Source: Sphingomonas sp. (GTDB taxonomy: Bacteria; Pseudomonadota; Alphaproteobacteria; Sphingomonadales; Sphingomonadaceae). From it: a DNA stretch of 41,012 nt. How positions within the stretch are numbered: position 1 is the stretch's first letter; each line of letters begins with the position of its first letter. Below are positions 31,692 to 38,339 of this stretch, piece after piece. The stretch is from assembly GCA_019744885.1 (NCBI GenBank), contig JAIETY010000079.1:1-41012 (forward strand). Reading direction: 5' to 3'. The translations under genes and the position numbers were made by a program. The notes under the pieces were generated by a model that saw only the letters and a list, made by a program, of their open reading frames with translations, was not told the DNA's origin and ran no database searches.

Positions 31692-31940
31692 ATGAGCGAG
31701 CACGACAATATCGAGTCAACCGAGTTCAAGCAGCTGCTTGAGCGCGTCGAGCGGCTCGAGGAAGAAAAGGCGGGGATCGCCGGCGATATCCGCGACGTCT
31801 ATGCCGAGATGAAGTCGCGCGGCTATGACGTGAAGGGCGCCCGCGAGATCATCCGCCTGCGCCGGATGAGCCCGCAGGATCGCCAGACGTTCGAGGCGAT
31901 CCGGGATACCTACAAGGCCGCCGCCGGGATAGACGACTGA
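31692..31940 (+). CDS. gapR-like: GapR/DUF2312 family DNA-binding protein
   Basis: An 82-aa protein with the GapR signature: LLERVERLEEEKAGIAGDIRDVYAEMKSRGYDVKGAREIIRLRRMSPQDRQTFEAI. GapR of Caulobacter binds overtwisted DNA ahead of moving polymerases and forks and stimulates topoisomerases. The phage copy has the same length and residue pattern as host GapR. It lies two genes after the primase-helicase with its own Shine-Dalgarno sequence (AAGGA). Proposed role: handling supercoil during phage replication, or taking over host nucleoid function. Confidence 0.88.
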   Translation: MSEHDNIESTEFKQLLERVERLEEEKAGIAGDIRDVYAEMKSRGYDVKGAREIIRLRRMSPQDRQTFEAIRDTYKAAAGIDD

Positions 31941-32299
31941 TGGCCGGCCCCATCCCCTGCCTCGGCCACCCCACCCGCACGGCGGCGATCGCCGCCTTGC
32001 GGGAGCAGGGGCTGCCCACGGCGGAGATCGCCCGCCGCGTCGGGATCCCGGTGAAAACCGTCTCGGCGCTCGAATGCTCGGCCAATCGGCCGCTGCGCAA
32101 GACCCCGGATGCCCGCGCGCTCGCCGAGCATCCGGGGCGCGACGGCGTGCTGATCCTGCCGCGCACCCTGGTGGCCGATCTCCGCTTCGCCGCCCGCCGC
32201 CGCGAAATGAGCGTCGGCCGCCTCGCGATCGAACTGCTCGAGCATATCGCCCGCGACCAGCTGTTCGACGCGATCCTCGATGATGGAGCATGTTCGTGA
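31940..32299 (+). CDS. HTH-containing protein
   Basis: A 119-aa protein. Its N-terminus (TRTAAIAALREQGLPTAEIARRVGIPVKTVSALE) is an HTH of the sigma-region-4/IS630 resolvase type. The C-terminal half (GRDGVLILPRTLVADLRFAARRREMSVGRLAIELLEHIARD) resembles a short helical dimerisation or RHH-like segment. The ATG overlaps the gapR-like stop. Probably a DNA-binding early protein. Confidence 0.6.
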   Translation: MAGPIPCLGHPTRTAAIAALREQGLPTAEIARRVGIPVKTVSALECSANRPLRKTPDARALAEHPGRDGVLILPRTLVADLRFAARRREMSVGRLAIELLEHIARDQLFDAILDDGACS

Positions 32300-32556
32300 G
32301 CCTTGCCTGCCACACCAAGAATTGCCCGGGGAAGCGCCGCCGATTCCAGGTGGTGTGCGACGATTGCTTCCGCCGCCTGCCGCGCGCGATCACCCTGGGC
32401 CTGCGCGCCGCCAAGCTGGAGAAGCGCCGCGCCGATTTCACCCGCCTGTGCCGCGAGGCCGGGGCGTTCCTCGCCAGCAAGGCGCCGCCCGAACCCCGCG
32501 TGAACCCGCGCACCGCCTACGCCAACACCGCTCGTTTGCTGGGAGAGGAAGCGTGA
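32290..32556 (+). CDS. Small Cys-motif protein
   Basis: An 88-aa protein with CHTKNCPGKRRRFQVVCDDCFRRL near the N-terminus, a likely zinc site (Cys7, Cys12, Cys23, Cys26), then a basic helix. It overlaps both neighbours. Probably nucleic-acid binding; family not recognised. Confidence 0.5.
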   Translation: MFVSLACHTKNCPGKRRRFQVVCDDCFRRLPRAITLGLRAAKLEKRRADFTRLCREAGAFLASKAPPEPRVNPRTAYANTARLLGEEA

Positions 32557-32981
32557 TCTTGGCCTCCCTCCCGCTGCGCGATGACGAATCGATCTCGGTT
32601 TCGTTCGCCGGCCGAACCCGCCGTTGGTGGGCGCTCTGGATGGATCGGCAGCGCGTGATCGCCAGCAACGACGGCACGTTCGCGCTGCCTACCCTGTTCA
32701 AGCTGGCGCACCACATCGCCGAGCAGCGCGGTGTCGGGATCGGACCGAAAGCCGGTCTCGACCGGAGCAACACCGCGATCGAGCTCGCAGCGATCGAGCG
32801 CGATCTGCCGCACGATTGGCACCTGCTGATCGGCTTCCGCACCAAGGATAACGGCTGGGTGGCCTGGGCGACGCGCGAGCGCGGTCATAAGCTCAAGACG
32901 ATCAGCGTTCACATTCAGCCAACGCCGATCGCCGCGATCGCCGCCTTCGTCGCCGATTTCAGCAAGCGAGGTGCGCAATGA
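32553..32981 (+). CDS. Hypothetical early protein
   Basis: A 142-aa protein starting at GTG 32553, overlapping the previous stop. It has mixed alpha/beta sequence with an aromatic patch (RRWWALWMDRQRVIASND) and a second one (NGWVAWATRERGHKL). No family recognised. The coupled position argues for expression. Confidence 0.5.
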   Translation: MILASLPLRDDESISVSFAGRTRRWWALWMDRQRVIASNDGTFALPTLFKLAHHIAEQRGVGIGPKAGLDRSNTAIELAAIERDLPHDWHLLIGFRTKDNGWVAWATRERGHKLKTISVHIQPTPIAAIAAFVADFSKRGAQ

Positions 32982-33190
32982 AGCGCCGCCACGGCACCCT
33001 CGCCGACATTCGGGCCAAGATCGAGCGGCTCGAAGCGCTTGGCCAGCTCAACCCGGCGCAGGCAACCGAACTGCGGCGCCTCAACTGGGCCGAGGCGTGC
33101 CGCAAGTTCCAGCTGCGCGCCCGCGTCAAAACCTACCGCGCCAAGGCCGCCGCCGCCGAGGCCGAACTCAACGGAAGGACCATCCCATGA
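32978..33190 (+). CDS. Hypothetical basic coiled-coil protein
   Basis: A 70-aa basic, helical protein (IRAKIERLEALGQLNPAQATELRRLN...), coupled to both neighbours by ATGA overlaps. A short coiled coil is likely. Function unknown. Confidence 0.45.
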   Translation: MKRRHGTLADIRAKIERLEALGQLNPAQATELRRLNWAEACRKFQLRARVKTYRAKAAAAEAELNGRTIP

Positions 33191-33378
33191 TCACGGACGA
33201 AAGAGCGGCGCCGCCGCTACCCCTTGAACTGATCGCGACCGACGCGCTGCTCGCCGAACTGAAGCGCCGCACCGAACCCAACGGCGTCGCCCTTGAAGAC
33301 GCCATCGCCCGCGCCGAGACGGCCGAGGCGAAGCTGGCGCAGGCCATGGCTGCATTGACGGGGACGGCGCATGGTTGA
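33187..33378 (+). CDS. Hypothetical small helical protein
   Basis: A 63-aa helical protein (LIATDALLAELKRRTEPNGVALEDAIARAETAEAKLAQAMAAL), coupled to the previous gene by ATGA and overlapping the next by 8 bp. Function unknown. Confidence 0.45.
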   Translation: MITDERAAPPLPLELIATDALLAELKRRTEPNGVALEDAIARAETAEAKLAQAMAALTGTAHG

Positions 33379-33640
33379 GCTCGACCCCAAGCACGCCGCG
33401 CTGGTCGCGGTCGGCCAGGCCACTGATGCCAACGCGTCGCTGATCCGCTTCTTCCTCGAAGGCCCGTTCAACGATAGCGCGCCGTTCGAAGACGAGGTCG
33501 TCGCCCGCTTCGCCGAGGCGACGCTGCGCGCGATCGAGATCGAGCTGGGCACCAACCGCGTGCTCGACACCGACGAGCAGGAAGCCCTCGGCCAGCTCGG
33601 CGCGGCCTGCGCCAAGTTCATCGAGGGGTGGGTCGGATGA
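33371..33640 (+). CDS. Hypothetical acidic protein
   Basis: An 89-aa acidic protein (HAALVAVGQATDANASLIRFFLEGPFN...ELGTNRVLDTDEQEALGQLG). No family recognised. It overlaps both neighbours, ending by coupling to the ASCH gene. Confidence 0.45.
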   Translation: MVELDPKHAALVAVGQATDANASLIRFFLEGPFNDSAPFEDEVVARFAEATLRAIEIELGTNRVLDTDEQEALGQLGAACAKFIEGWVG

Positions 33641-34119
33641 AGGCGCTCACCCTTTGGCAGCCCTGGGCTTCACTCGTGATCGAAGGCTGCAAGCCCTTCG
33701 AGTTCCGGGGCTGGCGCGCTCCTCGATCGATTATCGGGCAGCGCATTGTGATCCACGCGGCCGCGCGGAAGGTCGAACCGGGTGAGGTTTTCCTTCTGCT
33801 GAACGAACTAGAAGCTGGCGGCATTTACGCGGCTGTAACCTGCCTGCGCCCCGTTGATCGCGCGATTGAGGTGCTCCGGCGCGGTAGCTGGCCGCTCGCG
33901 TGCGGCCTCGGCACGGCAATTGTTGGAGAGCCGCGAAACGGCATTGAGATCGCCGAGGAGTTCGGCGTGCCAGGCTCCAACGACAGCGATCGCGATCAGC
34001 ACGCCAACTGGGGCTGGCCGATGCTGGAGGTCGAGCGATGGCCGGAACCCGTGCCAATGCGTGGCGCGCAGGGGCTGTGGAATTGGCCGACGCCGGCGGA
34101 GGTGATCGGTCATGGCTGA
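33637..34119 (+). CDS. ASCH-domain protein
   Basis: A 160-aa protein of the ASCH (ASC-1 homology) superfamily, whose beta-barrels bind RNA or act as amidohydrolases on modified nucleosides. It has the typical opening ALTLWQPWASLVIEGCKPFEFRGWRAP and RIVIHAAARKVEPGE, and ends with WPMLEVERWPEPVPMRGAQGLWNWP. ATG 33637 is chosen inside a slightly longer frame. Its stop lies 8 bp inside the DUF5131 gene. Base composition is less GC-rich than the neighbours. Exact activity unknown. Confidence 0.75.
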   Translation: MKALTLWQPWASLVIEGCKPFEFRGWRAPRSIIGQRIVIHAAARKVEPGEVFLLLNELEAGGIYAAVTCLRPVDRAIEVLRRGSWPLACGLGTAIVGEPRNGIEIAEEFGVPGSNDSDRDQHANWGWPMLEVERWPEPVPMRGAQGLWNWPTPAEVIGHG

Positions 34120-34990
34120 AACCACCGCTATCAGCTGGGCCGACGCGACGTTCAACCCCTGGGAGGGTTGCACCCGGATCAGCGCGGCCTGCGACAATTG
34201 CTATGCCGCCGATCGCGCGCATCGCTTCGGCAACGATCATCTCTGGGCGGGCGAGCTGCGCCGCACTTCCGCCGACTATTGGCGCGAGCCGCTCAAATGG
34301 AATCGCGCGGCCGAGCGCGAGGGCAAGCCCCGCCGCGTCTTCTGCGCCAGCCTGGCCGACGTGTTCGACAATCAGGCCCCGCAAGCGTGGCGCGACGATC
34401 TGTGGGCGCTGATCGAGACGACGCCCTGGCTCACATGGATGCTGCTCACCAAGCGCCCGCAAAAGATCGTCGGCATGGTGCCGCCACGTTGGTTGATCGA
34501 GCCGCCCAAGAACGTGTGGTACGGCGCGACGATCGAAAACCGCGATGCGCTGCGCCAGCGGCTGCACCACCTGCGCGAGGTGCCGGCAGTGCTCCGCTTC
34601 ATCTCGGCCGAGCCGCTGCTCGAGTCGATCGCGGGCGAGGAACTGCGCAACGCCCTCGGCCATCCGCACCTGGCGCCGCTCGGCTTTGTCGGCTTGGTGA
34701 TCGCCGGCGGCGAGAGCGGGCCGAAAGCGCGACCGTCTCACCCCGATTGGTTTCGTGAGCTGCGCGATCTGTGCGCATCCGAGGGCGCGGTGTTCCATTT
34801 CAAGCAGTGGGGCGAGCACACGTCCGCGAAGGGCTGGCCTGGCGCCATGCCGATCTCGCACGTCTTTGATGATGGCTACCAATTGGTCCGCCCCGGCACC
34901 GCGCGCGCTGGTCGGAAACTTGACGAGGTAATCCACGACGCGATGCCCCCGGCCTGGACGCCGCCCAGCGCGGGGAGGGTGGCGGCATGA
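34112..34990 (+). CDS. DUF5131 (phage Gp37/Gp68 family) protein
   Basis: A 292-aa protein of the Gp37/Gp68 family. The N-terminus reads SWADATFNPWEGC with Cys20, Cys27 and Cys30 in CTRISAACDNCYA, the C-x6-C-x2-C motif of this family; such cysteines could hold an Fe-S cluster. Other marks are MLLTKRPQKI, WYGATIEN, RFISAEPLLESI, VIAGGESGPKARP and FHFKQWGEH. The last two are diagnostic of the family. It overlaps the ASCH gene and is coupled to the SNase-like gene. The reaction is not known to me. Confidence 0.85.
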   Translation: MAETTAISWADATFNPWEGCTRISAACDNCYAADRAHRFGNDHLWAGELRRTSADYWREPLKWNRAAEREGKPRRVFCASLADVFDNQAPQAWRDDLWALIETTPWLTWMLLTKRPQKIVGMVPPRWLIEPPKNVWYGATIENRDALRQRLHHLREVPAVLRFISAEPLLESIAGEELRNALGHPHLAPLGFVGLVIAGGESGPKARPSHPDWFRELRDLCASEGAVFHFKQWGEHTSAKGWPGAMPISHVFDDGYQLVRPGTARAGRKLDEVIHDAMPPAWTPPSAGRVAA

Positions 34991-35352
34991 TCGCTTTCCT
35001 CTGCTTCGTGGCGGCGGTGCATGACGGAGATACGCTGCGCTGCGCCAGCGGTGAGCGCGTGCGGATCGCCGGGATCGAGGCCAACGAGCTGCGCGGCGGC
35101 TGCCATCTGCCCCGCTGCGCCCCGCTCTCCGGCCCGGCGGCGCGCGCGGTGGCCACGCGGCTCGTGCTCCGCCGCACGCTGCGCTGCGAGGCGCTGGGGC
35201 GATCCTACGCCCGCGTCGTCGCGCGCTGCAGCTTGGAGGGGCGCGATATCGGCTGCGCGTTCGTCGCCGCCGGCGCGGCGGTCGAATGGCCGCGCTACCG
35301 CCGCCAGCTCGGGCTGGGGCCGTGCCGCGCGCGGGCGAGGGTGCGGCCATGA
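34987..35352 (+). CDS. SNase-like (thermonuclease-fold) nuclease
   Basis: A 121-aa protein with the staphylococcal nuclease pattern: VHDGDTLRC, GERVRIAGIEANE and a later YARVVARC..GRDIGCAFVAAGAAVEWPRY. Asp13, Arg24/26 and Glu31/34 sit where SNase keeps its calcium ligands and catalytic residues; GIEANE replaces the usual GIDAPE. No clear signal peptide, so it may act inside the cell. It starts by ATGA coupling to DUF5131. Confidence 0.75.
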   Translation: MIAFLCFVAAVHDGDTLRCASGERVRIAGIEANELRGGCHLPRCAPLSGPAARAVATRLVLRRTLRCEALGRSYARVVARCSLEGRDIGCAFVAAGAAVEWPRYRRQLGLGPCRARARVRP

Positions 35353-35690
35353 GCCGGGAACGCGGCAAGCCCTGCCCGATCAAGGGCTGCACCGCCCACG
35401 CCAAACCCGGCCAGCTCATGTGCTTGCCGCACTGGCGGCGCGTGCCCAAGGCGCTGAACCGCGCGGTGTTCGACACGTACCGCAACCTCCGCAACGACGT
35501 GGAAGCGTATCGCCAAGCGCGTGACGCGGCGATCGCCGCCGTCGAGGCCAAGGAGGCCGAAGAGCGCGCGGCCATAGAGTGTCTGTTGAAGCAAAGCGAA
35601 GAGCGTGCCCGGCGGATAGATTCCGGCGCCTGTGAAGGTTGCGAAGCAATGGATTGCCCCGGCGGGTCAAACTGCTGGGTGCCGTTCTGA
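35349..35690 (+). CDS. Cys-rich protein, possible zinc-binding
   Basis: A 113-aa protein with an N-terminal CPIKGCTAHAKPGQLMCLPHW site (Cys9, Cys14, Cys25, His28), a long helix and a C-terminal CEGCEAMDCPGGSNCW cluster. Two separate metal sites joined by a coiled coil are likely. Coupled to both neighbours. Function unknown. Confidence 0.5.
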   Translation: MSRERGKPCPIKGCTAHAKPGQLMCLPHWRRVPKALNRAVFDTYRNLRNDVEAYRQARDAAIAAVEAKEAEERAAIECLLKQSEERARRIDSGACEGCEAMDCPGGSNCWVPF

Positions 35691-35887
35691 TGCCCTCCCC
35701 CCTTCCCCAAATCGGCGAGTGGTTCACCTATCGCCCCACCCGCGGCCGATCGATCCGCGTCAAATGCATCGGCTTTCGCGGCCAGACCATCGGCAAGAAG
35801 GGCTGGATCGAAACCGTTTGCGAGGGCGGCTTCCACCGCTCGGTCGCGCCCGCCCACTACACCCCTGACGATGGAGCAGAGCCATGA
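35690..35887 (+). CDS. Hypothetical small beta protein
   Basis: A 65-aa protein (IGEWFTYRPTRGRSIRVKCIGFRGQTIG...), mostly beta, basic. ATG 35690 overlaps the previous stop. No family recognised. Confidence 0.45.
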   Translation: MPSPLPQIGEWFTYRPTRGRSIRVKCIGFRGQTIGKKGWIETVCEGGFHRSVAPAHYTPDDGAEP

Positions 35888-36243
35888 GCACTGAAGCAAA
35901 CGAAGCACCGGCACCACTGCCGGCCGGCGATTACGCGATTGTCGAAATCCTCGGCCATCGCACGATGGTCGGCCGCGTCACCGAGGTGGAGCGGTTCGGC
36001 ACCAAACTGCTCGCGATCGAGCCGCTGTTTGATGGCAAGCTGTTGCCCGAGGTGTTGGTTGGCGGATCGAGCATCTACCAGTTCACGCCCTGCACCGCCG
36101 AGGTCGCCGCGAAGCGCACGCCTACCCGGGCCTATGAGCTGCCCCGTTCGGTCGCCGCCACCCTGCCGCCCGCCGCTCTGCCAGCGCCCGAGAAATTACC
36201 GCCGTGGATCACGGGCAGCGACGATGACGAGGAGTCGTTCTGA
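35884..36243 (+). CDS. Hypothetical protein
   Basis: A 119-aa protein with a beta-rich first half (GDYAIVEILGHRTMVGRVTEVERFGTKLLAIEPLF) and an acidic tail (SDDDEESF). Coupled to both neighbours. No family recognised, although the first half recalls small SH3-like beta-barrels. Confidence 0.45.
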   Translation: MSTEANEAPAPLPAGDYAIVEILGHRTMVGRVTEVERFGTKLLAIEPLFDGKLLPEVLVGGSSIYQFTPCTAEVAAKRTPTRAYELPRSVAATLPPAALPAPEKLPPWITGSDDDEESF

Positions 36244-36611
36244 TGTCCGGCTCCCATCAAGCGATCAACGAATTTACCCGCTTCCTTTGCCCTCGCTGTG
36301 GAGAGGACGGCGTTCACAGCTGGAACAAGTCTGCTTGGGACGGTACCGGCTGGGATGAGCCGCCAAACCCGATGATCTTTGGCGAAGACTGCAATTGTTG
36401 CGGGTGGCCACTTACCGTTCGGTACGACGGTCCAGAAGACCCGCCGGTGGCGATCTTTTGTCCCGACAATCCGCCTTCATACACATATGAAGACGACGCG
36501 ATGGCTGCGCTGGAGCAGGATCGCGCAGCGGGCGTGGTCCTGTCGGCCGCAACTACTCGCGATGCCGATTGGAGCAGGGGCTGCCTCGCCGCGCGAGCGC
36601 AACTGCAATGA
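36243..36611 (+). CDS. Zinc-ribbon-like small protein
   Basis: A 122-aa protein with CPRCGEDGVHSWN and CNCCGWPLTV, a likely zinc ribbon (Cys16, Cys19, then the second pair at about 50-53). It then has an acidic helix. Its lower GC share suggests a more recent arrival than its neighbours. Function unknown. Confidence 0.5.
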   Translation: MSGSHQAINEFTRFLCPRCGEDGVHSWNKSAWDGTGWDEPPNPMIFGEDCNCCGWPLTVRYDGPEDPPVAIFCPDNPPSYTYEDDAMAALEQDRAAGVVLSAATTRDADWSRGCLAARAQLQ

Positions 36612-37267
36612 CCGCCGAACTTCCGCGCCTCGCCGGCGCCGGCGATCGCCATCCCTGGGATTGGTACGTCGAACAGCCCTGGGTCACCCACCGGCTGATC
36701 GACGTGCTCCCGCTCGAGCGCGACGTGCAATATCTCGATCCGGCCTGTGGCGGGTGCAACATCCCGCAGGCGCTCACCGATCGCGGCTTCCGCGCGCTGG
36801 GCACCGATCGCGAGCGGCGCACCGACAGCCCGTTGTTCTTCGCCGAGCATGACTGGCTGGGGCCACAGGCGCTGCTGATCGAGCAGCTGCGCCCGCTCTC
36901 GATCGTCATGAACCCGCCCTTCAGCTATCAGGACGGGCGGCTAGTGCGCGGCCTGGCCGAGGCATTCGTGCGCAAGGCGCTGGCGATCGCAACCCACAAG
37001 GTTTGCGCCCTGCTCCCGCTGAAGTGGATGGCCAGCCAACAGCGCTGCGCCCTGTTCCGCGAGTTTCCGCCGGCGATCTACGTGCTCGCCGAGCGCCCCT
37101 CGATGCCGCCGGGGGACAAGATCGCGGCGATGGGAGACCGGGCCTGGGCACACGGCAAGGTCGATTACGCGTGGTTCGTGTGGGATCACCACGCACCTGC
37201 CCGCGACTTTGCCCGCACCTACTGGATCCCCCCGCGCGACCGCGCGCAGCTGGCGGAGGCGGCGTGA
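36608..37267 (+). CDS. DNA N6-adenine methyltransferase (NPPF type)
   Basis: A 219-aa SAM-dependent methylase. Motif I is LDPACGGCNIP (43-53) and the catalytic motif IV NPPF lies at 102-105. It lacks a visible target recognition domain, as in many short phage methylases. It ends the main early operon: a terminator follows about 95 bp later. Together with the Dam-like enzyme at the left end it gives the phage two adenine methylases, presumably with different specificity and timing. Confidence 0.75.
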   Translation: MTAELPRLAGAGDRHPWDWYVEQPWVTHRLIDVLPLERDVQYLDPACGGCNIPQALTDRGFRALGTDRERRTDSPLFFAEHDWLGPQALLIEQLRPLSIVMNPPFSYQDGRLVRGLAEAFVRKALAIATHKVCALLPLKWMASQQRCALFREFPPAIYVLAERPSMPPGDKIAAMGDRAWAHGKVDYAWFVWDHHAPARDFARTYWIPPRDRAQLAEAA

Positions 37268-37361
37268 TTGACTTTGGGGCCTCATGCGCGCATCTTCGTT
37301 GCGTCGCTGCGAAAAGGGCAGCGATGCGGGATGACAGCCGCGCCAGAGAACCCCACCGAGG

Positions 37362-37387
37362 GGCGCACCGTTTTCGGGCGCCTTTTT
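37362..37387 (+). terminator. Intrinsic terminator ending the early operon
   Basis: GGCGC (37362-37366) pairs with GCGCC (37378-37382), with an inner CCG/CGG around TTTT, followed by five T (37383-37387). It is a good Rho-independent terminator just after the methylase gene. Confidence 0.85.
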
Positions 37388-37407
37388 CTATGGTCGGGCG
37401 CAGTGGG

Positions 37408-37512
37408 GAGTCTTCGGACTCGCCGCTTGGGTTCTCGCGGTCTGTCAACCCGCTGTTGCCCGGCCACCAGTTTGACAGTTGGCGGCCGGGTTCATCGAGG
37501 AGAACCCAAGCC
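37408..37512 (+). ncRNA. Structured leader before the 37513 gene (candidate cis-regulatory RNA)
   Basis: In order: a UUCG-capped hairpin GAGTC/GACTC (408-421 of the 37 kb); a perfect 12-bp outer inverted repeat GCTTGGGTTCTC (425-436) with GAGAACCCAAGC (500-511); and, inside it, CTGTCAA/TTGACAG (442-448 with 472-478) and CCCGGCC/GGCCGGG (459-465 with 484-490), which interleave like a pseudoknot. The right arm of the outer repeat covers most of the GAGGAG ribosome-binding region and ends one base short of the ATG. A translational switch is possible; a DNA operator is the alternative. Confidence 0.5.
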
Positions 37513-37755
37513 ATGACCGACACCGTTCGGCCGGGAATGACCCGGCGCGCCCTGCCCGATTACGGGCTTTCCGAAGATGCCTACGTCCAGCTCGCCACGC
37601 TCGCCGCCGCGATCGAGGGGCTCGGCATCCTGTTCGAGGGCAATGTCCGCCACAGCCTCGCAATCTCACATACCGAGCACCTGGCGCCGACGCTCAGCTG
37701 CCTCGGGCGCTACGCCCGCGTCCTCGTCGATCAGATCGAAACCACGGGAGCATGA
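37513..37755 (+). CDS. Small conserved protein, paralogue of 25572-25811
   Basis: An 80-aa protein of unknown function. Residues about 24-77 match the minus-strand protein at 25572-25811 (IEGLGILFEG, ISHTEHLAPTLSCLGRY, QIE). It is preceded by the structured leader and followed, by a 4-bp overlap, by another unknown gene. Its start lies at the edge of the RNA structure. Confidence 0.65.
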   Translation: MTDTVRPGMTRRALPDYGLSEDAYVQLATLAAAIEGLGILFEGNVRHSLAISHTEHLAPTLSCLGRYARVLVDQIETTGA

Positions 37756-38339
37756 CCAAGATGAAAGGCCCTCATGGTCCACACTCACAGATTAGCCGCG
37801 ATGATCTCACCTCGATGATCATCGATATGTCGCAACGCGCGCCGCATGGCGTGAAGGGTGCCGATGCATTGCCGATGCTGATCGATGCGATCCACGGCAG
37901 CTGGATGAACCTTCGCCAAGAGGATGCCGCTAGCTTGCTCGGCATCGCCGCGATCCTCGCCCGCGAAGCTTCGATCGCGGACGCCAAGGCCTATGTTCAG
38001 GCCGAGGCGGCGCGGGATGAAGCGCGCGATACGTCGAGCATCTCCGGCGCCGTGCCGTTGCATCCCCCGATCGGCAAGCCCCGCGTCCTCCATCATGCGG
38101 GGCTTGGCGAAGACATGATCAATCTGCCGGGCGTGATTGCGCTCGCTAAGCGCGGCGACACCCCACAGGCCAAACGCCTGTATCGGCTCTACCTCGCCGA
38201 ATATCGCGCCCTCGATGGCCAGCCGCTCACGCAGGAGAAGCGGCAGGAAACGGCCATCTTCGCCGCCTTCAAGCGGATGGGCGTCAACTTCACGACGACC
38301 GACCCCAAAACCCTCACCCCTACCGGAGAGCCGAAATGA
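37752..38339 (+). CDS. Hypothetical protein
   Basis: A 195-aa protein, coupled to both neighbours. It contains MIIDMSQRAPHGVKGADALPMLIDAIHGSWMNL and a C-terminal region with PQAKRLYRLYLAEYRALDGQPLTQEKRQETAIFAAFKRMGVNF. No family recognised. It is expressed with the small paralogous protein and the antirepressor-like gene. Confidence 0.5.
   Translation: MTKMKGPHGPHSQISRDDLTSMIIDMSQRAPHGVKGADALPMLIDAIHGSWMNLRQEDAASLLGIAAILAREASIADAKAYVQAEAARDEARDTSSISGAVPLHPPIGKPRVLHHAGLGEDMINLPGVIALAKRGDTPQAKRLYRLYLAEYRALDGQPLTQEKRQETAIFAAFKRMGVNFTTTDPKTLTPTGEPK

Noticed and set aside
33731..35917. 728-aa minus-strand frame opposite the ASCH-DUF5131-SNase genes
   Set aside because: Low-complexity Arg/Ala/Pro sequence with no domain; the plus-strand genes are coupled and have family motifs.
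37264..37512. GTG-started frame running through the 37.3-37.5 kb leader into the 37513 gene
   Set aside because: It would cross a strong terminator and the paired leader, and its sequence has no coding character; the conserved protein begins at 37513.
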